A DNA stretch of 64,000 nt from positions 2,542,001 to 2,606,000 of the forward strand of contig NZ_CP021235.1 in assembly GCF_003585765.1 (NCBI RefSeq), in the 5' to 3' direction. A program made the translations under genes and the position numbers. Under the pieces are notes generated by a model. The model was given only the letters and a program-made list of their open reading frames with translations, was not told the DNA's origin and did no database searches. This DNA comes from Pontibacter actiniarum (GTDB lineage: Bacteria > Bacteroidota > Bacteroidia > Cytophagales > Hymenobacteraceae). Position 1 is the stretch's first letter; each line of letters opens with the position of its first letter. Shown here in pieces: positions 45,479 to 54,177 of the stretch.

Positions 45479-46989
45479 TCATACCAGAACGCAGTGCAGG
45501 CATTCTGCTCCACATCACCTCTCTCCCCTCCCGCTTCGGCATTGGCGACCTTGGCCCCGAGGCCTATACTTTTGCCGACCAGCTACAGGAGGCCGGGCAG
45601 CGCTACTGGCAGATATTGCCCCTTAACCCGACGGAGATCGGCTATGGGAACTCCCCTTACAGCAGCCACTCCGCTTTTGCTGGAAACCCGCTGCTGATAA
45701 GCCCGGAGCAGCTGGTGCAGGAGGGTTTGCTGCAGCAAAAGGACCTGCGGCACAGCGAAAGCTTCCACGACGCCAAGGTAGACTTTGAGCAGGTGAGTGC
45801 TTTCAAGGTCAAGCTGCTGCACAAGGCCTACAAAAATTTCAGTAACGAGCTGCCGGACGCGCTCTGGAAAGACTTTGCCAGCTTTCAGAAGGAGCACAAG
45901 CTGTGGCTGCAGGATTATGCCCGCTTTGCAGCCTTTAAAAAGCATTACAAGCACAAAAGCTGGGTGCAGTGGCCGGAGGAAGTAAAGTGGCGTAAGAAGA
46001 AAGCCATTGAAGAGCTTGCTGAGCAGCTGCAGGAGCAGGTGGAGTTTGAGATGTTTCTGCAGTTTCTGTTTTACCACCAGTGGCAAAAGCTGAAAGTCTA
46101 CTGCAACCAGAAGGGCATTGTGTTTTTCGGCGATATGCCCTTTTACGTGAGCCACGACAGCGCCGACGTCTGGAGCCACCCGGACCTCTTTAAGCTGGAC
46201 GAGGAAGGCAACCCCACTGCCGTATCCGGGGTGCCGCCTGACTACTTTAGCGAAACGGGCCAGCTGTGGGGCACCCCCGTGTTTGACTGGAAAAAGCTGC
46301 AGGAGCAGGATTTTGACTGGTGGCTGCACCGCATTGCCCATAACCTTAAACTTTTCGGCCTGCTCCGGCTCGACCACTTCCGCGCCTTTTCGGCCTATTG
46401 GGAAGTACCTGCCGGTGAGGAGACAGCCGTTAACGGCGAATGGGTAAAGACACCGGGCGCGCCGCTTCTAAAGCTGGTTCAGGAGCGGTTTAAGGAGCTC
46501 CCTATTGTGGCGGAAGACCTGGGCGAAATTGACCAGCCGGTACGCGACCTGATGCACAAGTTTGACCTGCCGGGCATGCGCGTACTGCTCTTTGCCTTTG
46601 GCGAAGATTTGCCGCACAGCATTTATGCACCGCACCAGCACACCCAGAACAGCATTGTCTACACCGGCACCCACGACAACAACACGGTCCGTGGCTGGTA
46701 TGAGCACGAGGCCTCCAGAGACGATAAGCGCCGCCTGCGCCAGTACAGCAACCACTACGTGAACATCGACAACGTGCATGGTGTCCTGATCTGGCTGTCG
46801 TACATTTCTGTAGCGCAGCTTGCCGTTATACCGATGCAGGATGTATTGGGCCTTGGCATTGGGCACATCATGAACAAGCCTTCTACCGGCTCCGGCAATT
46901 GGGAGTGGCGCATGCAGCCGCACCAGTTCACCCCAGAGCACCGCGCCGAGCTGAAGGAACTATCGCAGCGGTACGGCCGCTGGAAGTAA
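45475..46989 (+). CDS. malQ: 4-alpha-glucanotransferase
   Basis: A 504-residue GH77 enzyme. It shows ERSAGILLHITSLPSRFGIGDLG, WQILPLNPTEIGYGNSPYSSHS, the nucleophile Asp in LFGLLRLDHFRAFSAYWEVP, the Glu in PIVAEDLGEID and YTGTHDNNTVRGW. It moves glucan segments between chains and would supply malto-oligosaccharides of the right length to TreY or recycle short ones. Its ATG overlaps the treY stop (ATGA), indicating coupled translation. It is the last gene of the operon and is followed by an unusually long terminator. Confidence 0.94.
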   Translation: MIIPERSAGILLHITSLPSRFGIGDLGPEAYTFADQLQEAGQRYWQILPLNPTEIGYGNSPYSSHSAFAGNPLLISPEQLVQEGLLQQKDLRHSESFHDAKVDFEQVSAFKVKLLHKAYKNFSNELPDALWKDFASFQKEHKLWLQDYARFAAFKKHYKHKSWVQWPEEVKWRKKKAIEELAEQLQEQVEFEMFLQFLFYHQWQKLKVYCNQKGIVFFGDMPFYVSHDSADVWSHPDLFKLDEEGNPTAVSGVPPDYFSETGQLWGTPVFDWKKLQEQDFDWWLHRIAHNLKLFGLLRLDHFRAFSAYWEVPAGEETAVNGEWVKTPGAPLLKLVQERFKELPIVAEDLGEIDQPVRDLMHKFDLPGMRVLLFAFGEDLPHSIYAPHQHTQNSIVYTGTHDNNTVRGWYEHEASRDDKRRLRQYSNHYVNIDNVHGVLIWLSYISVAQLAVIPMQDVLGLGIGHIMNKPSTGSGNWEWRMQPHQFTPEHRAELKELSQRYGRWK

Positions 46990-46998
46990 ACCTCACCA

Positions 46999-47055
46999 AG
47001 CAGCACAAAAAAGCAGGGTAACTTCTAAGAAGTTACCCTGCTTTTTTGTGCTGCT
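46999..47055 (+). terminator. Very long terminator hairpin of the treZ-malQ operon
   Basis: Perfect 26-bp arms at 46999-47024 and 47030-47055 with a 5-base loop. The arms contain A6 and T6 runs, so the shape works in both directions. It begins 9 bp after the malQ stop. Confidence 0.85.
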
Positions 47056-47087
47056 GCTTAACTTGCCTTTCGAACCAACACCCTTTT

Positions 47088-47582
47088 ATGCTGATGAAGC
47101 TTTTTATACTTCCCCTGATCACCCTGTTGCTGACTTTCTCGCCCTCGCATGCGCAGCGGGTGCCCCCGAATGTTAAAGCAGAGAAAGCGTTTATCGGGTA
47201 TCGTTTTTTCTCTGATGGGCAGAAAATCAACAGGACTAAAGCGGTCTCGCTGCTGCGCTCCGACAAAGAAGCCTACGCACACGTGCAAAAGGCACGCGCC
47301 AATAAAGTGTTTTCAGATATTTTCGGCATCTCCGGAGGGTTTATGGTAGGCTACACCCTTGGAGCCGCTTTAGCCAACGCAGAGCCAGATGGGGTAATAG
47401 CAGGAGTAGGCGCTGGTTTATCCCTGCTGTCGTTACCGTTCGAGCTTAGGTACAATAAAAAGGTGGCAGAAGCAGTCAACATGCATAACGAGGCTACACT
47501 GGAGGCAGGGCAAACAGCCCGCCCAATGGAGCTGTACTTCGGCCCGACCGGGAGCGGGGTAGGATTTACCCTCGCCTTTTAG
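47088..47582 (+). CDS. Small secreted or membrane-associated protein of unknown function
   Basis: A 164-residue protein that I do not recognise. Signal peptide MLMKLFILPLITLLLTFSPSHAQ (an in-frame ATG two codons later, at 47094, is an equal start). The mature part has FIGYRFFSDGQKINRTKAVSLL, a glycine-rich hydrophobic segment IFGISGGFMVGYTLGAALANAEPDGVIAGVGAGLSLLSLPFEL that could be membrane-embedded or amyloid-like in packing, and ends YFGPTGSGVGFTLAF, with the terminal aromatic residue of outer-membrane proteins. Only 33 bp separate it from the preceding terminator, so its promoter must overlap the hairpin or it depends on read-through. Confidence 0.7.
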   Translation: MLMKLFILPLITLLLTFSPSHAQRVPPNVKAEKAFIGYRFFSDGQKINRTKAVSLLRSDKEAYAHVQKARANKVFSDIFGISGGFMVGYTLGAALANAEPDGVIAGVGAGLSLLSLPFELRYNKKVAEAVNMHNEATLEAGQTARPMELYFGPTGSGVGFTLAF

Positions 47583-47967
47583 GCCAGCCTACAGTACTGC
47601 TTTGTTGAGATCACGTTTTGCCGCGCTAACCAGGTACGCTGTCCGCGTTTCTAGTAGGAATAGAATTTAACAGGCTTATGCAGGTCCCGCACAAAGCCTC
47701 CACAAGAAGTATAAAGTTGGCACCACCAGCCTTTTCTGTGCGAGGTAAACAAGCAAAAGATAAGGCATTTTGCCTGATACTCTACAAAGCGCATGGCGTA
47801 GCCACAACAGCAGAAGCCTGATACATCTAAGGCGCGTGCCCGCTGCAGTGCAAGCCGCTCGCCTTTTTGCCTAAACTCTTCCAGTTCTGTTTGTTATACT
47901 GTGGCAAAAGCCTATCTTAGTAGCAATAGTACACAGTAGCTTACCATCTCTAACGCAGACTGAAACT
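47583..47967. other. Intergenic region without recognised genes
   Basis: A 385-bp gap. I see no convincing coding frame, promoter or hairpin with a T-run; only a small GCAAAA/TTTTGC inverted repeat near 47755-47775. Confidence 0.5.
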
Positions 47968-48525
47968 ATGGCACAGCAAACAGCCACCATTGCACTTGGC
48001 ACACAGGCACACAACTTCGCCCTCCTGGATACCGCTTCCGATAAGCTGATCTCGCTGCAGGATGTATCGTCGCAAAAAGCCTCCGTTATCATGTTTATCT
48101 GCAACCACTGCCCTTATGTACAGCATATTCTGCCAGAGCTGGTGCAGTTTGCCGCCCGTTACAAGGCCCAGGGGGTGAGCTTTGTCGCTATCAATGCGAA
48201 CAACGCAGACGAGTACCCACAGGACGGGCCGCAGTACATGAAAGCGCTTGCCCACCAGCTGCAGTTCCCTTTCCCCTACCTCTATGACCAGACGCAGCAG
48301 GTTGCCCGCACCTACCACGCAGAATGTACCCCGGAGTTTTACGCCTACGACGGGAACATGCGCCTCGCCTACCACGGGCAGTTCGACGACTCCAGGCCCA
48401 GTAACGGAAAGCCGGTTACAGGGCAAAGCCTGGGCCAGGCACTAGACGCACTGCTTGCCGGGCAGCCGGTGCCAGCGCAGCAGGTGCCAAGCGTGGGATG
48501 CGGTATTAAGTGGCGTTCGCGTTAG
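47968..48525 (+). CDS. Thioredoxin-fold (AhpC/TSA-like) protein
   Basis: A 185-residue cytoplasmic thioredoxin-like protein. It begins APNF-type strand AHNFALLDTASDKLISLQDV, has the redox motif C-N-H-C in IMFICNHCPYVQHILPEL, AINANNADEYPQDGP and the cis-Pro region AECTPEFYAYDG. The C-terminal VGCGIKW is typical of this family of thioredoxin-like proteins. Likely a thiol peroxidase or reductase partner. Its 3' end overlaps the convergent L,D-transpeptidase-like gene by 20 bp. Confidence 0.88.
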   Translation: MAQQTATIALGTQAHNFALLDTASDKLISLQDVSSQKASVIMFICNHCPYVQHILPELVQFAARYKAQGVSFVAINANNADEYPQDGPQYMKALAHQLQFPFPYLYDQTQQVARTYHAECTPEFYAYDGNMRLAYHGQFDDSRPSNGKPVTGQSLGQALDALLAGQPVPAQQVPSVGCGIKWRSR

Positions 48526-49366
48526 CATCTGCGATAACATCCGGAGGCAACGGCACATCTTTCTTATTCTCATTAACGAGTTCTGCCATGGCTGTCTCGT
48601 GGTCCAGGTACTGCGAGGTATACTTGTCGGATGAGGCATGTACGTACATGGCGGTGCCTCCTTGCACGGCTTTGATGATATCCTCATGCTCCTCCATGGG
48701 GATGGCGGGGCAACCCAGGCTGCGGCCTAAGCGCCCGGCCTGCTCGATAAACTCCTCTGTGGCGTACTCGGCACCGTGCATCACAATGCAGCGGTCTTTA
48801 GCATTCGTGTTAAACCCTTTGTCCAGCCCGTCTAGCTTCAGCGAGAGCCCGTGCTTGCCGTAGTAGGTGTTTTCCGTCACGTAAAAGCCAATGCTGCTCA
48901 TGTAGGACTCGTTCTGGTTGGAGAAGTGCTCGGCAAACTCCTGCCCTGAGTTACGCCCGTGCGACACGTAGGTGTTGTACACCAGCTCTTTCTTCTCGAC
49001 ATCCACCACCCAAAGCCGTTTTTCGTTGGAAGACTTGGTAAAATCGATGATCGTGATGTAGGGCTTGTCTGACACCTCTTTGTTATGGCGCATGTTGTAG
49101 TACCCCGTCAGGGCCTTGTCGAACACCTCGAAGCGGAGGCCGGACTCCTTTAGCCGCATGTTGCTGTACAGGTTGTAAGACAGCTGGTTGAAACGCATCA
49201 GCTTATAGTTGGTAACCCTTTTCTTCAGCTCTTTTGGATTTGTAGTGGGTGTACCGGAGCCGGTGCTAACCGGTGTCACCATAGGCGACAGAACCAGCGG
49301 CGCGAATAAAGGCAGCAGGTTACGGTTTAGCTTACGGCGCATGCTTCTCCATCTTGGTTTTCTCAT
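48506..49366 (-). CDS. Murein L,D-transpeptidase catalytic-domain family protein
   Basis: About 286 residues. The N-terminus is basic, then hydrophobic (KLNRNLLPLFAPLVLSPMV), a signal peptide or anchor. The body shows ITIIDFTKSSNEKRLWVVDV, VYNTYVSHGRNSG and the catalytic stretch CIVMHGAEYATEEFIEQAGR followed by SLGCPAIP, where His and the Cys of S-x-G-C are the YkuD-type active site. It would cross-link or trim peptidoglycan peptides in the periplasm. The ATG at 49366 is chosen; an ATG at 49342 (MRRKLNRNLL) is an alternative. Convergent with the thioredoxin-like gene. Confidence 0.86.
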   Translation of the reverse strand: MRKPRWRSMRRKLNRNLLPLFAPLVLSPMVTPVSTGSGTPTTNPKELKKRVTNYKLMRFNQLSYNLYSNMRLKESGLRFEVFDKALTGYYNMRHNKEVSDKPYITIIDFTKSSNEKRLWVVDVEKKELVYNTYVSHGRNSGQEFAEHFSNQNESYMSSIGFYVTENTYYGKHGLSLKLDGLDKGFNTNAKDRCIVMHGAEYATEEFIEQAGRLGRSLGCPAIPMEEHEDIIKAVQGGTAMYVHASSDKYTSQYLDHETAMAELVNENKKDVPLPPDVIADANANAT

Positions 49367-49535
49367 CACTCACAAAATTGGTACGCTATGGTTTTACGTA
49401 TCGCTGCGGCAACGGTTAACAACCCATAATTATACTTTTGCCAGATAAAGCCACGGCACCCCATGCTATTACGACAGGCACTATTTTTGCCAACACAACT
49501 GTTATACAAGCTGTAACACACCGATATACTACCAC

Positions 49536-50897
49536 ATGAGAGCAAATAACAGGCAGTCCATCAACGCCATTTTTTATACTTTGATAATTCTGTTACTGGC
49601 CAGCTGCAGCCAGCAACAAACGTTGCGCGGCGTGTTTAAAAGCCAGACGCCGCATGAGAAGTATGCCGCCAAGCTAAAAGACGCCAATCTTGATGAAACG
49701 GCGCTAGGAAAAGAGTGGCTGCAGGCAGGGCAAGAGGCCCTGCAGGATTCGATCACCGTTACGCTGCCTTTTAAGGAAACCGGCTATTTCTCTGCAGCCC
49801 AGCCACGCGCCCTGGGCTACCGCATCAATGCCCAGCGAGGCCAGCGCCTGATCGTAAGCCTGGAGGTAAAGGCCCGGGAGCAGCTACAGGTGTTCATGGA
49901 TCTGTTTGAAGACCAAAACGGCCAGCCGAATCCCGTAGCCGCTGCAGACTCTACAGCGGCTGCCCTGGTCTACGAGGTAGCGGAAGACCAGCCACATATC
50001 CTGCGCGTTCAGCCTGAGTTGCTGCGTAGCGCAGCGTATACGCTTACCATTCAGGCGGAGCCTACCCTGGCTTTTCCGGTAGAAGGCAAAAGCAGCCGCA
50101 ACGTAGCCAGCATATGGGGCGACCCTCGTGACGCCGGGGCCCGCCGCCACGAGGGCATTGATGTCTTTGCCAGCCGCGGCACCCCTGCCCTGGCTGCCAC
50201 GGCAGGCATTGTGAGGCGCGTCAGCACCACACCGCGTGGCGGAAAGGTCGTGTGGCTTTCTGATACGGAGCGCGGCCAGAGCCTGTACTATGCGCACCTC
50301 GACAGCCAGCTGGTGCAGGCGGGCCAGCGCGTGCAGCCAGGCGATACCCTTGGCCTGATCGGCAACACCGGCAACGCTAAAACAACGAAGCCGCACCTGC
50401 ATTTTGGCATTTACCGCTATGGGCGCGGAGCCACAAACCCTTACCCTTACGTGCACCGGTCTACTGCGCCTGTGCCAGCCGTCACTGTTGATACAGGCTT
50501 GGTCGGCAGCTGGGTTCGCATATCCCGTAAGGCAGCCAATGTGCGGCTGCAGCCAAGCACAACGTCTCCCGTGTACCGCTCGCTACCGCGACACACGCCG
50601 CTGAAGGTAACAGGGGCTACATCCAGCTGGTACCGCGTTGCCCTGCCAGACGGTGCCGAGGCGTATGTGGCCAACGCAGTGGTGGAGCCGGCAGATAAGC
50701 CAGTGAAGCACCAAAAGCTTTCAGCTGCCACAGCCCTGCTGGACGAGGCGCACCCCCGTGCCGCCGCAAAAGCGAGCCTGCCTGCCGGAAGCGGCGTAGC
50801 GGTGCTGGGCAGCTTCCGGGGGTTTGAACTGGTGCGGCAGGAAAACGGTGTGCTAGGCTGGATTAACCCACACCTGCAGGCAGGCCTGCGCCAGTAA
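49536..50897 (+). CDS. M23 family metallopeptidase lipoprotein with SH3-like domain
   Basis: A 453-residue lipoprotein (LLLASC). The N-terminal 180 residues contain a beta-sandwich with the pattern of pre-peptidase domains (LGYRINAQRGQRLIVSLEVKA). The M23 peptidase follows: RRHEGIDVFASRGTPALA with the zinc His and Asp, SLYYAHLDSQLVQAGQRVQPGDTLGLIGNTG and KPHLHFGIY with the H-x-H metal/catalytic motif. After it comes an SH3-like domain (GSWVRISRKAANVRLQPST) and a second similar segment. All zinc ligands are present, so it is probably an active periplasmic peptidoglycan endopeptidase. Confidence 0.9.
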   Translation: MRANNRQSINAIFYTLIILLLASCSQQQTLRGVFKSQTPHEKYAAKLKDANLDETALGKEWLQAGQEALQDSITVTLPFKETGYFSAAQPRALGYRINAQRGQRLIVSLEVKAREQLQVFMDLFEDQNGQPNPVAAADSTAAALVYEVAEDQPHILRVQPELLRSAAYTLTIQAEPTLAFPVEGKSSRNVASIWGDPRDAGARRHEGIDVFASRGTPALAATAGIVRRVSTTPRGGKVVWLSDTERGQSLYYAHLDSQLVQAGQRVQPGDTLGLIGNTGNAKTTKPHLHFGIYRYGRGATNPYPYVHRSTAPVPAVTVDTGLVGSWVRISRKAANVRLQPSTTSPVYRSLPRHTPLKVTGATSSWYRVALPDGAEAYVANAVVEPADKPVKHQKLSAATALLDEAHPRAAAKASLPAGSGVAVLGSFRGFELVRQENGVLGWINPHLQAGLRQ

Positions 50898-50919
50898 AGC
50901 CTGTCTCTTTGGGAACATG

Positions 50920-50948
50920 GAAGCGGCTCCTCCCGGGAGCTTCTTTTT
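50920..50948 (+). terminator. Terminator of the M23 peptidase gene
   Basis: Stem GCTCC/GGAGC extended by GAAG/CTTC with a two-base bulge, followed by seven T residues. 22 bp after the stop. Confidence 0.65.
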
Positions 50949-51044
50949 TTGCCGCTACAGTGGGCTGGAGGCTATAAAAAGCGGGTATAGTAGCAAATTC
51001 TGATTATATTTACCCTACAGATATTAACCAAAGCCTTGTAGAAT

Positions 51045-51944
51045 TTGAAGTTAGCTGCTATAGATATCGGGTCGAACGCGGTGAGATGCCAGATCTCCAG
51101 TGTACTGAACCAGAACGGAAACGTGTTCTTTAAAAAAGTAGAGTATGTGCGCTATGCCATCCGTTTTGGCGAAGATGTGTTCAACACCGGCTATATCAGC
51201 GAGGTAAAGGTAGAGAAGTTCGTAAAGCTGCTAAAGGCCTTCCAGCTCCTGCTGGATGTGCACGATGTGGACCACTACATGATCTGCGCCACCTCGGCCA
51301 TGCGCACCTCCGAAAACGCCCCCGAGGTACTGGAGCGCGTGCGGCAGGAAGTAGGCTGGGACATTCAGGTGATTGACGGGGAGACGGAGGCAGACCTGAT
51401 CAACAAGGTCATCTTTAACTTTCTGGATGAGCGAAACTACCTGCACATCGATGTAGGAGGCGGCAGTACAGAGTTCAACATCTACGTTAACCGCCAGAAG
51501 ATGGCCTCCCAGTCCTTTGAGCAGGGCTCCATCCGCCACATGCATGGCCGCGACTCCGAAGCGCTCTGGAACAGCATGCGCACCTGGATTGAGACCAACG
51601 CCCGCAAGTACCATGTGTCGCGCGCGATCGGCACAGGCGGTAACATCAACAAGATATTCGAGATTGCCGGCAAGTCCGTTGGCAAACCTATTTTCCGGAA
51701 GCAGATTGAAGAGGTGGCCAGCTATGTCGCCGGCATGAGCATGGAAGACCGCATCACTAAGCTGCTGCTGAACCCGGACCGCGCCGACGTCATCGTTCCC
51801 GCCTCTGAGATTTACCTCTCGGCCATGAAATGGGCAAAGCTGGAAAGTATGATCGTACCGGCTGTCGGGCTGAAAGACGGTATGCTGCACTCGCTCTACG
51901 AGCGCTACCACCCGGAGCGCTTCGTGATCGCAAAGATCAGCTAA
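51045..51944 (+). CDS. ppx: Exopolyphosphatase / Ppx-GppA phosphatase
   Basis: A 299-residue ASKHA-fold phosphatase. It begins with TTG: MKLAAIDIGSNAVRCQI puts the first phosphate loop (DIGSN) at the family's usual distance from the start, and no ATG lies upstream in this place. Further motifs are MICATSAMRTSEN, VIDGETEADLI and HIDVGGGSTEFNIYV (second phosphate loop). The length matches the short Ppx1-like form without the C-terminal HD domain. It removes phosphate from polyphosphate or pppGpp. It faces ppk1 across a shared terminator, a polyphosphate make/break pair. Confidence 0.9.
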   Translation: MKLAAIDIGSNAVRCQISSVLNQNGNVFFKKVEYVRYAIRFGEDVFNTGYISEVKVEKFVKLLKAFQLLLDVHDVDHYMICATSAMRTSENAPEVLERVRQEVGWDIQVIDGETEADLINKVIFNFLDERNYLHIDVGGGSTEFNIYVNRQKMASQSFEQGSIRHMHGRDSEALWNSMRTWIETNARKYHVSRAIGTGGNINKIFEIAGKSVGKPIFRKQIEEVASYVAGMSMEDRITKLLLNPDRADVIVPASEIYLSAMKWAKLESMIVPAVGLKDGMLHSLYERYHPERFVIAKIS

Positions 51945-51991
51945 GCCCTTAGCAACAGTTTAGTCGTTGATTCAGGTATAGAACAAGTATA

Positions 51992-52038
51992 AAAAAGGCT
52001 GCAGCCAACACCTAAAAGAGGTTAGCTGCAGCCTTTTT
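51992..52038. terminator. Shared bidirectional terminator of ppx and ppk1
   Basis: Long stem AAAAAGGCTGCAGC / GCTGCAGCCTTTTT, extended inward by AAC/GTT past one mismatch. It is 48 bp after ppx and 40 bp after ppk1, with T-runs on both strands. Confidence 0.82.
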
Positions 52039-52077
52039 CTTTTGCCCAACGCCTCAGGAGCGAAAAGGGCTGGTGAC

Positions 52078-54177
52078 TTACACCAGTGCCACCTCCTGCT
52101 CACAGAAGGCTTTCCCGTAGAATACCTTGTGGATGTCAATGGCCTCCTCTGCCGTTCCGGCACGTTTCTTCACATAGGTGCCGTCCTCCCGCATAATGTA
52201 GGAGTTCTGGTTATCGAGCAGGTTGTAGTACAGCACGTTGATCGCTTCATGCTTCAGCTCCTCGTTCGCAATCAGGAACAGGGCCTCGATGCGGCGGTCA
52301 AAGCTGCGCACCATAATGTCGGCACTTCCGCCGTATACCTTCGGGTCGCCGTTGTTGTGGAAATAATACAGGCGCGCATGCTCAAGGTACTCCCCCACAA
52401 TGCTCTTCACGCTGATGTTCTCGCTCAAATCCTCGCGCCCCGGGCGCAGGCAGCAGATGCCGCGCACAATGAGTTTCACCGGCACCCCGGCCTTGGAGGC
52501 TTTGTACAGTTCATCAATCACCTCCCGGTCCTCCAGGGAGTTGATCTTGATCACGATACCGCTCTTCAGCCCTTTTTTGGCGTTCCGCGCCTCATGCCGT
52601 ATCAGCTCAATTAGCTGGTGGCGCATGTTCTTCGGCGAGGTCATCAGGTACTTGTACTCGTTCGGGCGCGAATGGCCGGTGATAACGTTAAAGAACTCCG
52701 ACACGTCGTGGGCGTAAATCTCGTTCGTCGTCAGTAGGCTTACATCGGTGTAGAGGCGGGCTGTAGACTCGTTGTAGTTGCCGCTCCCCACGTGTACATA
52801 ACGCGTTACCTTCTCCCCCTCCTTCCGGATGATCATCATCATTTTGGTATGCGTTTTATACTTGCTGATACCGTAGATCACAAAGCAACCGGCCTTCTCG
52901 AGGCGCTCCCCCTCTTTTATGTTCCGTTCTTCGTCGAAGCGCGCCTTTACCTCAAACAGCACCGAGACGTGCTTGCCGTTCTCAGCCGCTTTTAGCAGCG
53001 CCGCCGTTACCCGGCTCTGGTCTGCCAAACGGTAAATGGTCTGCTTAATCCCCAGCACCGACGGGTCCTCTGCGGCACGCTCCAACAGGTTTACCACGGG
53101 CTCCATGCTGTTGTACGGGTGGTGCAGCAGCACGTCATGCTCCTTCAGGTACTCAAACATGTCCACCCCATCGCTCGGCAGGCTCAGCGGCGGCACCGAC
53201 GACGGCTGCTTAAAGCCCTTGTCCTTAAACTGACGGTGGTTTACGATCTGCCACAGCGCGCGCAGGTCCAGCAGGCTGTTGATGGTGAACACGTTGGCGT
53301 TATCAATCGTCCAGCGCTCCTTCAGGATGCGCATCATGAACTGCGACGGGTTACGCTCCACCTCCAGCCTCACCACGCGCCCTTTCTTGCGCGTCTTCAG
53401 CTTGGCCTTGATCTCCTGGACGAAGTCCGCCTCCAGGTCGTCCGACTCCTCCAGGGTAAAATCGCCGTTGCGGGTGATGCGGAAGAGGTTAACCGACACG
53501 ATCTCCACGTTACGGAAGAACTTCTTTATTTTCCAGCGGATGATGTCCTCAATCGGCACGAAGATGATCTTGTCCTTGCGGTTGATCTCGTAAAAGCGCG
53601 CCAGGTTCTGCGGGATCTGGATAAAGGTCACGCGGTCCTGCGGCTTCCCTTCGTCGGAGGTGCGGGTTACCACGCCAAAGGTCAGCAGCTGGTTCATCAG
53701 CAGCGGAAAGCCGTGGTAGTTATCAAACACCATGGGCGTGAGCAGCGGGAAGATTGTGTTCTTGAAGTAGGAGTCCGCCTTCTTCTGCTCTATCTCCGTC
53801 AGCTCGCTCACCTTTAGTATGTCGCAGCCGTTCTTAGCGAAAAGGGGCTTCAGTTCACTGTTGAAGGTCAGGTACTGGTCGTTTACAAAGCGGTGCGCGT
53901 AGTCGAGCAGCTTCTTGCGGAACGGCAACTCGCGCAGCCCGGAGTAGTCAGTGCGCTCTTTGCCGTAGTCGAGGTAGTTGTACAAACTCCCCACCCGGAT
54001 CATGAAGAACTCATCCAGGTTAGACGAGGTGATGGCCAGGAACTTCAGCCTGTCGAAGAAGCTTTTGTTGGTGTCGCGCGCCTGGTCCAGCACACGGTAG
54101 TTGAACCGCAGCCAGCTAAGGTCACGGCTAATATATTTACTTTTCTTTATCTGGTCAGAAACCTTATTGATAAGCAT
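52078..54177 (-). CDS. ppk1: Polyphosphate kinase 1
   Basis: A 699-residue Ppk1. The N-terminal domain shows YISRDLSWLRFNYRVLDQA and FDRLKFLAITSSNLDEFFMIRVG; the phospholipase-D-like halves show IKQTIYRLADQSRVTAALLKAA, the phospho-His motif RYVHVGSGNYNESTARLYTD and the second His region RGICCLRPG. It reversibly moves the gamma phosphate of ATP onto polyphosphate. Length and motifs are complete. It is convergent with ppx. A perfect 11-bp inverted repeat lies 73 bp upstream of the start. Confidence 0.95.
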   Translation of the reverse strand: MLINKVSDQIKKSKYISRDLSWLRFNYRVLDQARDTNKSFFDRLKFLAITSSNLDEFFMIRVGSLYNYLDYGKERTDYSGLRELPFRKKLLDYAHRFVNDQYLTFNSELKPLFAKNGCDILKVSELTEIEQKKADSYFKNTIFPLLTPMVFDNYHGFPLLMNQLLTFGVVTRTSDEGKPQDRVTFIQIPQNLARFYEINRKDKIIFVPIEDIIRWKIKKFFRNVEIVSVNLFRITRNGDFTLEESDDLEADFVQEIKAKLKTRKKGRVVRLEVERNPSQFMMRILKERWTIDNANVFTINSLLDLRALWQIVNHRQFKDKGFKQPSSVPPLSLPSDGVDMFEYLKEHDVLLHHPYNSMEPVVNLLERAAEDPSVLGIKQTIYRLADQSRVTAALLKAAENGKHVSVLFEVKARFDEERNIKEGERLEKAGCFVIYGISKYKTHTKMMMIIRKEGEKVTRYVHVGSGNYNESTARLYTDVSLLTTNEIYAHDVSEFFNVITGHSRPNEYKYLMTSPKNMRHQLIELIRHEARNAKKGLKSGIVIKINSLEDREVIDELYKASKAGVPVKLIVRGICCLRPGREDLSENISVKSIVGEYLEHARLYYFHNNGDPKVYGGSADIMVRSFDRRIEALFLIANEELKHEAINVLYYNLLDNQNSYIMREDGTYVKKRAGTAEEAIDIHKVFYGKAFCEQEVALV

